A stretch of DNA of 64,000 bases from an uncultured Bacteroidales bacterium (GTDB lineage Bacteria; Bacteroidota; Bacteroidia; Bacteroidales; UBA932), in NCBI GenBank assembly GCA_944326335.1, contig CALVDM010000008.1, forward strand, positions 1 to 64,000, read 5' to 3'. The position numbers and the translations under genes were made by a program. The notes beneath the pieces were generated by a model. It was not told where the DNA came from, did not search any database, and saw nothing but the letters and a program-made list of their open reading frames with translations. This document shows positions 35,900 to 44,100 of this stretch, piece after piece. Position 1 is the stretch's first letter. Each line of letters begins with the position of its first letter.

Positions 35900-35925
35900 C
35901 CGGAATGAAATATTTTGTACCTTTG
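35893..35925 (+). promoter_or_regulatory. Promoter for the pRiA4b ORF-3-like gene and miaA
   Basis: TTTG (35893-35896), a 21-base spacer and TACCTTTG (35918-35925) match the Bacteroidota consensus. The leader to the ATG at 35953 is about 20 bases. Confidence 0.6.
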
Positions 35926-35952
35926 GTTTCCCAATGAAATTTTCAAGAATTT

Positions 35953-36510
35953 ATGGTACTGAGATACAGGGTTTCTCTTCCGGGCATAAAAGGTTTTGCC
36001 AGAGTCTATGAAGTAAAGTCCGGTACGACGCTTTACTCTTTCCACAAGCAGATGCGGTCAGACATGGATTTCCCGCAGGACCAGCTGGTCCTGTTCAAGG
36101 GACTGGGAAAAGACGGGGCTGTTGTGGCAAGGTACGGTATATTCGACCTCGGTGCCGGTACCATCGACTCCGTGACGATAGACCAGACCATAAAGGCCGG
36201 TATCGTGTCTTTCATCTATTTCTATGACACTACCAATGCCAAGAGCGTGACAGTGACACTCGAGGGCGAAGCCGGGCAGAAGACCGGTGTCGTGTATCCT
36301 CTGCTCGTGGAGTCGAAAGGGCCCAATCCGGTCGAGTTCGAGAACGGATATGTGGCGTACGAGGACCTTCCTGACGACAAGAAGAAATCAGGAATCTCCG
36401 CCGGTGCAGACGACGACCTGGACGAAGATGATGACGACATTGACGATGCGGACGACGCGGATGAGGACGGAGAGGAAATCTTTGACGAGGACTACGGCGA
36501 AGACGAATGA
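35953..36510 (+). CDS. Plasmid pRiA4b ORF-3-like (IS1096 passenger-type) protein with acidic tail
   Basis: A 185-residue protein. Residues 1-130 resemble the pRiA4b ORF-3/IS1096-passenger fold, with a start MVLRYRVSLPGIKGFARVYEV and a central beta-rich part. The last 45 residues are almost only aspartate and glutamate. The family name comes from mobile elements, but there are no transposase or terminal repeats here, and Bacteroidales often carry this gene just before miaA (18-base gap). It looks like a resident housekeeping gene. The acidic tail could mimic nucleic acid or bind a basic partner; that is inference. Confidence 0.75.
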   Translation: MVLRYRVSLPGIKGFARVYEVKSGTTLYSFHKQMRSDMDFPQDQLVLFKGLGKDGAVVARYGIFDLGAGTIDSVTIDQTIKAGIVSFIYFYDTTNAKSVTVTLEGEAGQKTGVVYPLLVESKGPNPVEFENGYVAYEDLPDDKKKSGISAGADDDLDEDDDDIDDADDADEDGEEIFDEDYGEDE

Positions 36511-36528
36511 TGCCGAGGGGCTTTTTCT

Positions 36529-37401
36529 ATGGCTCACCGACGTAAACTCCTTATAATATTGGGGCCGACAGCTGTCGGCAAGACTGATTACGGCATAAGG
36601 GAGGCTCTGAAATACGGGTCTCCCGTCATTTCATGCGATTCACGGCAGATTTTCAGGGAGATGAGCATCGGCACTGCCGTACCGTCCGCAGAGCAGCTCG
36701 CTGCCGTGAAGCACTATTTCATACATTCCCGTTCCGTCACCGAGCCTTACTCGGCCGGGAAATATGAGATTGATGCGCTGGCTCTGATAGAGCGGCTTTT
36801 CGATGAGGGGCATGAGACCCTTGTAATGGCGGGAGGGTCCGGATTCTACATCGACGCACTCTGCAACGGTCTCGATGATTTCCCCCCTGCAGATGCCGGG
36901 CTTCGGGAACATCTTTCATCCAGGCTGCAGCAGGAAGGTGTGGAGTCTCTGCGTCTCGAGCTGAAACGTCTCGACCCTGAATCATATTCCACTATCGACA
37001 TAGCGAACGGGCAGAGGGTGGTGCGGGCTCTCGAGGTCTGCCTCCTGACAGGACGTCCGTTCTCGTCTTTCAAGACATCTCCACGGAAGAAACGCAGCTT
37101 CGAGATAGAGAAAACTGGACTGACACGTCCGAGGTCGGAACTGTATGACCGGATTGACCGGAGGGTGCTTCAGATGGTGGATTCCGGACTGGAAGAAGAA
37201 GTGGCAGGACTCGTGCGGTACCGGGAACTTCCTGCCCTGCAGACGGTCGGCTACAAGGAGATGTTCAGCTATCTCGACGGAGAGATATCCCTCCGTCGCG
37301 CCGTGGAACTTATCCAACGCAACACCCGTCATTATGCAAAACGGCAGATGAGTTACTGGAACCGCGACAAGGATATACGCTGGGTAGATGTCGGAAAATA
37401 A
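36529..37401 (+). CDS. miaA: tRNA dimethylallyltransferase
   Basis: MiaA adds a dimethylallyl group to N6 of A37 in tRNAs that read codons starting with U. The 290 residues carry the P-loop GPTAVGKTDYG (11-21), CDSRQIFREMSIGTAVPS and AGGSGFYIDALCNGL. RNA-contacting NTRHYAKRQMSYW sits at the C-terminus. Length is slightly below the usual 300-310 but no motif is missing. Three bases after the stop, the duplicated island of minus-strand genes begins. Confidence 0.95.
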   Translation: MAHRRKLLIILGPTAVGKTDYGIREALKYGSPVISCDSRQIFREMSIGTAVPSAEQLAAVKHYFIHSRSVTEPYSAGKYEIDALALIERLFDEGHETLVMAGGSGFYIDALCNGLDDFPPADAGLREHLSSRLQQEGVESLRLELKRLDPESYSTIDIANGQRVVRALEVCLLTGRPFSSFKTSPRKKRSFEIEKTGLTRPRSELYDRIDRRVLQMVDSGLEEEVAGLVRYRELPALQTVGYKEMFSYLDGEISLRRAVELIQRNTRHYAKRQMSYWNRDKDIRWVDVGK

Positions 37402-37583
37402 CGCGTGTCAAGCTGGTAGTCCAGGCAGACTCCCGGACTCACTTCGTTTTTGATATAGTAGTCCGGATTCAGCAGCAAATCGATTTTCTGTGCGAAGCAA
37501 TGGACCCCGGAAGCCGCGATTCCGATTATCATCGCCGCTGCATAGATTAAATATGTATGCTTATTTGTCATTTTGTTTTTCAT
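37353..37583 (-). pseudogene. Truncated copy of the 196-residue exported protein gene at 39366-39956
   Basis: The first 60 residues match the protein at 39366-39956 with few changes (MKNKMTNKHTYLIYAA... through CLDYQLDT). Homology ends at 37404, the left edge of the duplicated block, and the frame then runs into the antisense of the miaA 3' end before stopping, giving 76 residues in all. The last two thirds of the gene are missing, so the product is unlikely to work, though the signal peptide and start are intact. Confidence 0.8.
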
Positions 37584-38286
37584 TTTGAAGTAAGACGGCT
37601 CTTTTTATGCCATAGTTTTCCATCAGGGCTGGCGAGGCAGTTGTAGTTCTTAGCATTTCTACTGTTATTGTATCACCTGGCGGAATAGGGATATATTTCT
37701 GGTCCGATTCGTCAAGATACATCATGTTGTATTGGATAGCGGAGCATATGGCATTGATGTATTCTGGAAGCAGGCATTCGTAGTTAATTGCAAACATCCG
37801 CATATCATCTATATCGTAAGGGTTATGAAGATTCCATTTTATGTTTTTGAAATGCTCGAAAGTCTGCTCGAGTTGCCGCTTTGCTGTCATGACGTTATAT
37901 TCGCCGTATTTTGCAGGCTTCAGTACGGTGTATTCGTTCCCGTATTTCAGGAAAACATGAATCTGCCGTGGCAACTGTCCCATGATGTAGAATCCGTAAA
38001 TTCCATTGTCGGCAAAACTTTGAGGAGAAGCGACGTATTTACCGGTCATCAGGTCGATGAACTCGAGTCTGGACCGGTTGACTACGATTTCGTCGTTGCA
38101 TCGGACGAGAGGCGCATTATCATATGCCGGAATCGAGTCCGCTGCGGCCCCGGCATCGTAAAGGCATCCGTAGAGATATGCGACCAGCTCTTTCGCTGAA
38201 TCGAACTTTTTGGCGGAAGTCTCGAAGGCCATTGCGACAGCAAGCAGAAATATTATTATGGCCCTTATTATAAAGGAGTGCTTCAT
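37561..38286 (-). CDS. Exported protein of unknown family, copy 1 (241 residues)
   Basis: A 241-residue protein with a signal peptide (MKHSFIIRAIIIFLLAVAMA, cleavage near ETSA-K at residue 25). The mature part is mixed alpha/beta by eye, with ELVAYLYGCLYDAG near 33 and a C-terminal PPGDTITVEMLRTTTAS. I recognise no domain. The gene is identical in sequence to the one at 39934-40659. Its place downstream of an RHS protein with a toxin-like tip suggests an immunity or accessory role in the periplasm or at the surface; this is inference from context only. Confidence 0.75.
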   Translation of the reverse strand: MKHSFIIRAIIIFLLAVAMAFETSAKKFDSAKELVAYLYGCLYDAGAAADSIPAYDNAPLVRCNDEIVVNRSRLEFIDLMTGKYVASPQSFADNGIYGFYIMGQLPRQIHVFLKYGNEYTVLKPAKYGEYNVMTAKRQLEQTFEHFKNIKWNLHNPYDIDDMRMFAINYECLLPEYINAICSAIQYNMMYLDESDQKYIPIPPGDTITVEMLRTTTASPALMENYGIKRAVLLQNEKQNDK

Positions 38287-38300
38287 GGTATCACAAGCAA

Positions 38301-38768
38301 TTAATGTAGTTCAACAATGGTGATATCTGAAATTCGTGCTTTGCAGGCCGCCTTTGATTCTTTTAGAAACGAGACGAGATCAGTCTTGTATGTCATGCCA
38401 ATATTGTCAATAGTGCCTTCCAGACTTTCCAGTCCCATGTGGTTGTCTATCGCAATCGTCCATACTCCACAATCCGATGAATGACAAATGTATGTGTTTT
38501 CGAAAGATGCTTTATGCAAAGTGCGATACGTACTCATGGGTTTGTTTGTAATCGTATCGTACACGTATAGTTTTATCGGCAACTCGTTCGAATCCTGTAT
38601 ATGTTCGGCATAAAAAATATACATCGGATTTATTATGGCGTTTCCGTATTCGAAACGAGCGGTAAAGTAGCGTATTTCCACTCCGGAATCATTATCCGGA
38701 ATACACGTTTGCCCCTTTGCGGCATACGCCAGCAAGGACAGGAACAGTATGATGACGGCTTTTCTCAT
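38301..38768 (-). CDS. Exported protein of unknown family, copy 1 (155 residues)
   Basis: A 155-residue protein starting MRKAVIILFLSLLAYAAKGQ, a signal peptide cut before QTCIPDND. Cysteines at CIPD, YICHSSDCG and KAACKA could form disulfides after export. The frame opens further upstream at 38852 but the ATG at 38768 matches copy 2. About eight residues differ from the copy at 40674-41141, all in the first half; the second half is identical. Family unknown; proposed immunity or accessory role rests on position. Confidence 0.75.
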   Translation of the reverse strand: MRKAVIILFLSLLAYAAKGQTCIPDNDSGVEIRYFTARFEYGNAIINPMYIFYAEHIQDSNELPIKLYVYDTITNKPMSTYRTLHKASFENTYICHSSDCGVWTIAIDNHMGLESLEGTIDNIGMTYKTDLVSFLKESKAACKARISDITIVELH

Positions 38769-38779
38769 GGCGGAAATAT

Positions 38780-39346
38780 TCAATAAACTCTTTGTACGAT
38801 AGAACCTATATAATATTTCTGTCTTTTGCGGGGAGGATTTACAGGCTCCCAATGTCCTTCGGTTTCATATCCGATTTTCACGAAGATGGAGTCCAGTTGA
38901 ACAAAATTGCGCGTGCGGTCTCCCACATACTCCCATATCGGCCATGCTATTACACGGGAATCTATGACATTCAGATTTTTGTCCAGCAGGACAATGATTC
39001 TCTTAAATGCCCATAAGAGATCATCTTCTTTTACGGTCTTGTAATATCGGTATAATACAAAATGTTCTGCAGCGGTTTTCCCGAATATGAAATGGGCAGG
39101 GGCCGATTTGAATTTGATGATTTTATTGTCAGTAGTGTGCCATTCGATGAATTCCGTGCTGTCTTTACCATAGCTTACGCATAATATGGTATCGAGATTG
39201 GGATCCCGGCAGATACGGACAAAATTCGCACTGTCTTCAGCATACTGCCTCAGATATTCGGGGTCAATCTCCAATCTGATTTTCTTCTGTGCATTCGCGG
39301 CATAAGCCAGCAATGCGAGGAGCAATATGATAAGAGTCTTTTTCAT
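38780..39346 (-). CDS. Exported protein related to the 196-residue neighbour
   Basis: A 188-residue protein with signal peptide MKKTLIILLLALLAYAANAQ. It is a diverged paralogue of the protein at 39366-39956: both have DS.EFIEWHT, a LLDK.LNVI.. RV stretch, KIGYE.EGHWE and a final RQKY.IG. I recognise no named family. It lies between the two copies of the duplicated block and is itself single-copy. Confidence 0.75.
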   Translation of the reverse strand: MKKTLIILLLALLAYAANAQKKIRLEIDPEYLRQYAEDSANFVRICRDPNLDTILCVSYGKDSTEFIEWHTTDNKIIKFKSAPAHFIFGKTAAEHFVLYRYYKTVKEDDLLWAFKRIIVLLDKNLNVIDSRVIAWPIWEYVGDRTRNFVQLDSIFVKIGYETEGHWEPVNPPRKRQKYYIGSIVQRVY

Positions 39347-39365
39347 TCTAATAAATATTGTTGAA

Positions 39366-39956
39366 TTAAATCTGCAGTAGAATCACTCCGATATGATATT
39401 TCTGCCGTTTCGGCCTGTATTTCCGGTCGATAAGTTCCCAATGCCCTTCGGATTCATATCCGATTTTCACGAAAGCGGAGTCTAATTGTGCAAATGGCTT
39501 TATGTATCCTTCCAAATGATCTTCATACAATACCCTGGCTTCTATAACATTCAGTTTTTTGTCGAGCAGGACAAGGCATATCTCGGTTCCCCATAAGTGG
39601 CTGATCTTTTCTTCTTTTTTGATATTTATATATCGTTTCTTGGCGAAATTACGTAGTGCAGTCTCTCCGCCGATAAATCTTGTGTCATATATTGGTTCTA
39701 TCTTGATGATTTCATCGTTTTGCGTATGCCATTCGATGAATTCCGAGCTGTCTTTATCGTATTTCACTTGAAATATCGTGTCGAGCTGATAGTCCAGGCA
39801 GACTCCTGGCCTCACTTCGTTTTTGATATAGTAGTCCAGATTCAGCAGCAAATCGATTTTCTGTGCAGCGCAATGGACCCCGGAAGCCGCGATTCCGATT
39901 ATCATCGTCGCGGCGTAGATTAAATATGTATGCTTATTTGTCATTTTGTTTTTCAT
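39366..39956 (-). CDS. Exported protein of unknown family (196 residues), intact copy
   Basis: A 196-residue protein with a signal peptide ending near HCAAQ (residue 32). The start overlaps the end of the 241-residue gene by 23 bases; a second ATG at 39944 would give a shorter leader with a 11-base overlap. The 3' part from about residue 60 is outside the duplicated block, while its 5' part is shared with the truncated copy at 37353-37583. Its paralogue at 38780-39346 shares the core motifs EFIEWHT and KIGYESEGHWE. Confidence 0.75.
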   Translation of the reverse strand: MKNKMTNKHTYLIYAATMIIGIAASGVHCAAQKIDLLLNLDYYIKNEVRPGVCLDYQLDTIFQVKYDKDSSEFIEWHTQNDEIIKIEPIYDTRFIGGETALRNFAKKRYINIKKEEKISHLWGTEICLVLLDKKLNVIEARVLYEDHLEGYIKPFAQLDSAFVKIGYESEGHWELIDRKYRPKRQKYHIGVILLQI

Positions 39957-40659
39957 TTTGAAGTAAGACGGCTCTTTTTATGCCATAGTTTTCCATCAGG
40001 GCTGGCGAGGCAGTTGTAGTTCTTAGCATTTCTACTGTTATTGTATCACCTGGCGGAATAGGGATATATTTCTGGTCCGATTCGTCAAGATACATCATGT
40101 TGTATTGGATAGCGGAGCATATGGCATTGATGTATTCTGGAAGCAGGCATTCGTAGTTAATTGCAAACATCCGCATATCATCTATATCGTAAGGGTTATG
40201 AAGATTCCATTTTATGTTTTTGAAATGCTCGAAAGTCTGCTCGAGTTGCCGCTTTGCTGTCATGACGTTATATTCGCCGTATTTTGCAGGCTTCAGTACG
40301 GTGTATTCGTTCCCGTATTTCAGGAAAACATGAATCTGCCGTGGCAACTGTCCCATGATGTAGAATCCGTAAATTCCATTGTCGGCAAAACTTTGAGGAG
40401 AAGCGACGTATTTACCGGTCATCAGGTCGATGAACTCGAGTCTGGACCGGTTGACTACGATTTCGTCGTTGCATCGGACGAGAGGCGCATTATCATATGC
40501 CGGAATCGAGTCCGCTGCGGCCCCGGCATCGTAAAGGCATCCGTAGAGATATGCGACCAGCTCTTTCGCTGAATCGAACTTTTTGGCGGAAGTCTCGAAG
40601 GCCATTGCGACAGCAAGCAGAAATATTATTATGGCCCTTATTATAAAGGAGTGCTTCAT
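39934..40659 (-). CDS. Exported protein of unknown family, copy 2 (241 residues)
   Basis: This gene and its product are identical to those at 37561-38286: signal peptide, mature mixed alpha/beta protein, no known domain. It starts 14 bases after the upstream 155-residue gene and overlaps the 196-residue gene by 23 bases, so the set is probably one transcript. Two unchanged copies suggest either a recent duplication or gene conversion. Confidence 0.75.
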   Translation of the reverse strand: MKHSFIIRAIIIFLLAVAMAFETSAKKFDSAKELVAYLYGCLYDAGAAADSIPAYDNAPLVRCNDEIVVNRSRLEFIDLMTGKYVASPQSFADNGIYGFYIMGQLPRQIHVFLKYGNEYTVLKPAKYGEYNVMTAKRQLEQTFEHFKNIKWNLHNPYDIDDMRMFAINYECLLPEYINAICSAIQYNMMYLDESDQKYIPIPPGDTITVEMLRTTTASPALMENYGIKRAVLLQNEKQNDK

Positions 40660-40673
40660 GGTATCACAAGCAA

Positions 40674-41141
40674 TTAATGTAGTTCAACAATGGTGATATC
40701 TGAAATTCGTGCTTTGCAGGCCGCCTTTGATTCTTTTAGAAACGAGACGAGATCAGTCTTGTATGTCATGCCAATATTGTCAATAGTGCCTTCCAGACTT
40801 TCCAGTCCCATGTGGTTGTCTATCGCAATCGTCCATACTCCACAATCCGATGAATGACAAATGTATGTGTTTTCGAAAGATGCTTTATGCAAAGTGCGAT
40901 ACGTACTCATGGGTTCGTTTGTAATCGTATCGTACACGTATAGTTTTATCGGCAACTCGTTCGAATCCTGCATGTGGGTGGCATAAAAAATATACATCGG
41001 ATTTATTATAGCGTTTCCGTATTCGAAACGAGAGGTAAAGTAGCGTATTTCCACTCCGGAATCATTATCCGGAATACACGTCTGCCCCTTTGCGGCATAC
41101 ACAAGCAATGACAGGAATAATATGATGGCGGTCTTTTTCAT
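40674..41141 (-). CDS. Exported protein of unknown family, copy 2 (155 residues), next to the RHS toxin
   Basis: A 155-residue protein with signal peptide MKKTAIILFLSLLVYAAKGQ. It starts 3 bases after the stop of the RHS gene, the position where a cognate immunity gene normally sits in polymorphic toxin loci. Four or more cysteines lie in the mature part. If the RHS tip acts in the periplasm, an exported immunity protein would be needed there. No family is recognised and no activity is shown. Confidence 0.75.
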   Translation of the reverse strand: MKKTAIILFLSLLVYAAKGQTCIPDNDSGVEIRYFTSRFEYGNAIINPMYIFYATHMQDSNELPIKLYVYDTITNEPMSTYRTLHKASFENTYICHSSDCGVWTIAIDNHMGLESLEGTIDNIGMTYKTDLVSFLKESKAACKARISDITIVELH

Positions 41142-41144
41142 GGC

Positions 41145-44100
41145 TTATCTTTCATTTAGAGTTTTTGCGTTTGAACGAATTTCTGGAACAGTTTTCATAT
41201 AATTTAGCTCCAATAGTTCATTTGCAACTTGTTGTCCAATTCTTGTTGGAGCTTCTTCTTGTTCTTTCTTTATCTTTTCTTCCATTTCTTTATTATAATA
41301 GGGTAGGTTTTCTAACTTTTTTTCTTTCATATATAATTTAATAGCTTCACTTGTCGTATGTTCTATTTCATGTGCAAAGTTTATAGCCATAGCTTCATAA
41401 ACCGATAGCATGTTTGCAAATTCTGATATTGATCTTCTCATTGCTTTTTTCCTGTATATAGTTATATGAAAGTTGGCTTCGATTACATATGACTGGATGC
41501 TTTGTATCTTCGAAAATATTTCCCCAAACTTATTTGCAGGCATGTATGCTTTGTCAATTGTTAGAACTGTATTATGGGGGCTGTCAATAAGTTTCATCAT
41601 TTGTTCCCTGCCTGTCGGCGTTGACATTAAAGCACGGCCTAAAAGTTTGTATTCTTCAGTTGCATAGCTTGTCCAGCCTTTATCTGTTACCACGTAATGT
41701 CCGTCTTTATCCACCCACCTTTTCCCATCCGGATCGACATACCTCACCGGATTGCCGGAGCAGAACGTGTACGGGCTGACGGAATAGTATTCTTCGGCGA
41801 GCGGGTCCATGCCGGTCCAACGGACGGTGACAGGGTCGTACATCCTTGCTCCGTAGTCTATGTAAGGAACACCGAATGCAAACTGTTCCTCCTTGCCGTT
41901 GAACCGGTACCTGTTGGCGGAATCCGCAGGAGAGTCGTCGTCCCATCTGACTCCGGACGGATAGAAATTGTTGCGTTCGAGGACATTCCCGTCGTTATCC
42001 ACGACTATGCGGACGCTTCCTATATGGTCGGAGACGTTATATGTTGCGGTCATGGCCTCCTGTCCTGAAGGTGCGAATCTTCCACCGTCGAACAACACGC
42101 TTTCCAATGAGTGTGTTCCGTTTCCGGAAGCATAGATGAAAGAGCCTTTGTATTCAAGTCCCGTACCGGAACCGTCTTTTACATACAGCTTGGTGCCGTC
42201 GTACAGGTGTCCGTACTTTGCTACATCACGGCCGTCCGATGAGACGGCGGATTCGAGCAGATTTTCCGGATTGTATCTGAATCTTAGGCCGTTACGGCTG
42301 TCTTTATTTATATTGCCTCTGGCATCATATTCATAATCATAGTCCTCTGTCGTGCTGTTTTTCATGGCAGACATTACCGTCAGTCTGTTTCCTGTATAGG
42401 AGAATGTCAGGTTTTCCGGTTCTCCGCTTTCTCCTGTCCGCGACAAGGTGAGGATATTTCCGTTAAGGTCATGTGATATCCCGTTTTCAGTGAACGAAGA
42501 CGACTGAGTGCCGCCTGTATGGTGTGTCGAGGAAGTCAGTCTCGAGCATTTGTCGTATGAGAAACTGTATGCATGTTCTCCGTTCCCGTTCTCCCAGTTC
42601 CACTCGGCGATATTCCCTGTGTATGACGGGGCTGTGTATTCCGGTGAAAAATATTCGAGGGCGGACGAGAACAGCCTGGTCCCGGCAGGAGAAACGACGT
42701 CGGATGAGGTCAGCCAGCCCTGGATGTTGTACCCTATGGTTTCTTCGTTGTCACCGAAGGACATTCCGGTCAGCTGACCGAGAGCATTGTACGAATATTC
42801 CGTCAAGGCCGGAGCGGAGCCGTTTACAGATACGGATGCCGAGACAAGCCTGTTTCTCTGGTCATAGGCAAACCCGGATATCTTCGAATCCGTACCTACA
42901 GTCTCTGTCGTGGAGATGATGTTTCCGGCGAAGTCGTATTTCGAAGACAATCTGTTCACTATGCCGTCGGAACGGCGGCTTGCCGTCTGTATGAGCCTGC
43001 CTTTACCATCGTAATAGAAGGCCCGTTCTTCGAAGTCAAAATCTTCCCGGCCGGTATCTGAAGAACTCTCGTATATTTTTTCGTAAGTCTTCAGCCCCTT
43101 GACCCTGTCGTCGTATGGAATTGACGAGTCTTGCGGCAGCTTGTAGACCAAAGCGGCCGGAATGCCTGCATAGGAGTCGTATCTGTATTCCGCCAAAGTC
43201 CTGAGATCCGTGTATCCTCCGTCTTCCCCGAGCATGCCGAGCCGGACTTCTGTCAGTCTGTCGAGGCTGTCATAGAAATATTTACGGCAAAGGTACGGGG
43301 AGTTTTCCGATGCCTCTGCATGTTCGTGGTCGCATGAGAGTACGAGCCGGTCCGAGGTATCGTATTGCATCGTCTTCGATGCCCCTCCCGGATATTGTAT
43401 TCCCGTCACGTTTCCTCTTTTGTCATAACTGTACTTGTAGCAGTGAAGGACAATGCAGGAACTGTCTATGACTCCGTCGGCAGGTACGAGGGTCATTGCC
43501 ATCGGGGTAAGCACCAGTTCTGTCCTCTTGTTTCCGTCATATACGTAGTACGTGTCGGCATACTCGTCGTCAAGCACAGTCCGCCGCATTACCGTAAGTC
43601 CGGACAAATCCTTGTATTCGATAGTGGTGACCTCGTCTTCATCCGTAGTCATGGTCTTTGTCAATGTCCCGGCCCGGTAGCAGCCGTCTACCGTGTAATG
43701 TCCGGATTCGTCTTGTCTTATCAGCGGTACTTCATTTCCCGAGTTGGTCATGTAGGCGAATCTTGTCAATTTGTCTGCCTCTCTGTATTCCCGGCCGGTA
43801 TTGTATGTCGAATCGGTACGATTTAGAGGAGAATCTTCGTAGAATTTCTCGGTAAATGCGTATGTGTCTCCGTCAAATTCCTTGGAATAGTAGTCCGCCT
43901 GTTCGGCAACTGGATTTTCTCTGAGTCCGCCCGCCGACTTTGCAACATAAGGAAGATAGCTTATGGCATCGTCCCGTCCGGCCGGATCATAGAGGACGGG
44001 TCGTATGATGTCCTTGCCGGCATTCGTGTCAGGGTACAGTGAGCCGCCTCCGACATCCGTGTGCTGAATCGGCCTGCCAAGCCCGTCATAGTGCGTTATC

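Larger units (their letters stand above)
37404..38771. repeat. Duplicated block, copy 1 (about 1.37 kb direct repeat)
   Basis: This stretch repeats at 39777-41144 with a constant offset of 2373 bases. By eye, 37543-38542 is identical between copies, a run of about 1,000 bases. About a dozen differences lie in the first 140 bases, and another cluster in the last 230. The block holds the truncated gene, the 241-residue gene and the 155-residue gene. Its left edge follows the miaA stop by two bases. Confidence 0.9.
39777..41144. repeat. Duplicated block, copy 2 (about 1.37 kb direct repeat)
   Basis: Partner of 37404-38771. The right edge lies exactly at the stop codon of the RHS toxin gene (41145), and the left edge falls inside the 196-residue gene, which explains why that gene is cut off in copy 1. 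Both left edges read CGTGTC. The segment between the copies (38772-39776) holds the paralogue at 38780 and the 3' part of the 196-residue gene. Confidence 0.9.

Noticed and set aside
35953-36510. Insertion sequence, because of the IS1096-passenger similarity
   Set aside because: No transposase, terminal inverted repeats or target duplication are visible around the gene.
37404-41144. CRISPR array or transposon as cause of the repeat
   Set aside because: There are only two long copies containing intact genes, with no short spacers, no transposase and no inverted ends.
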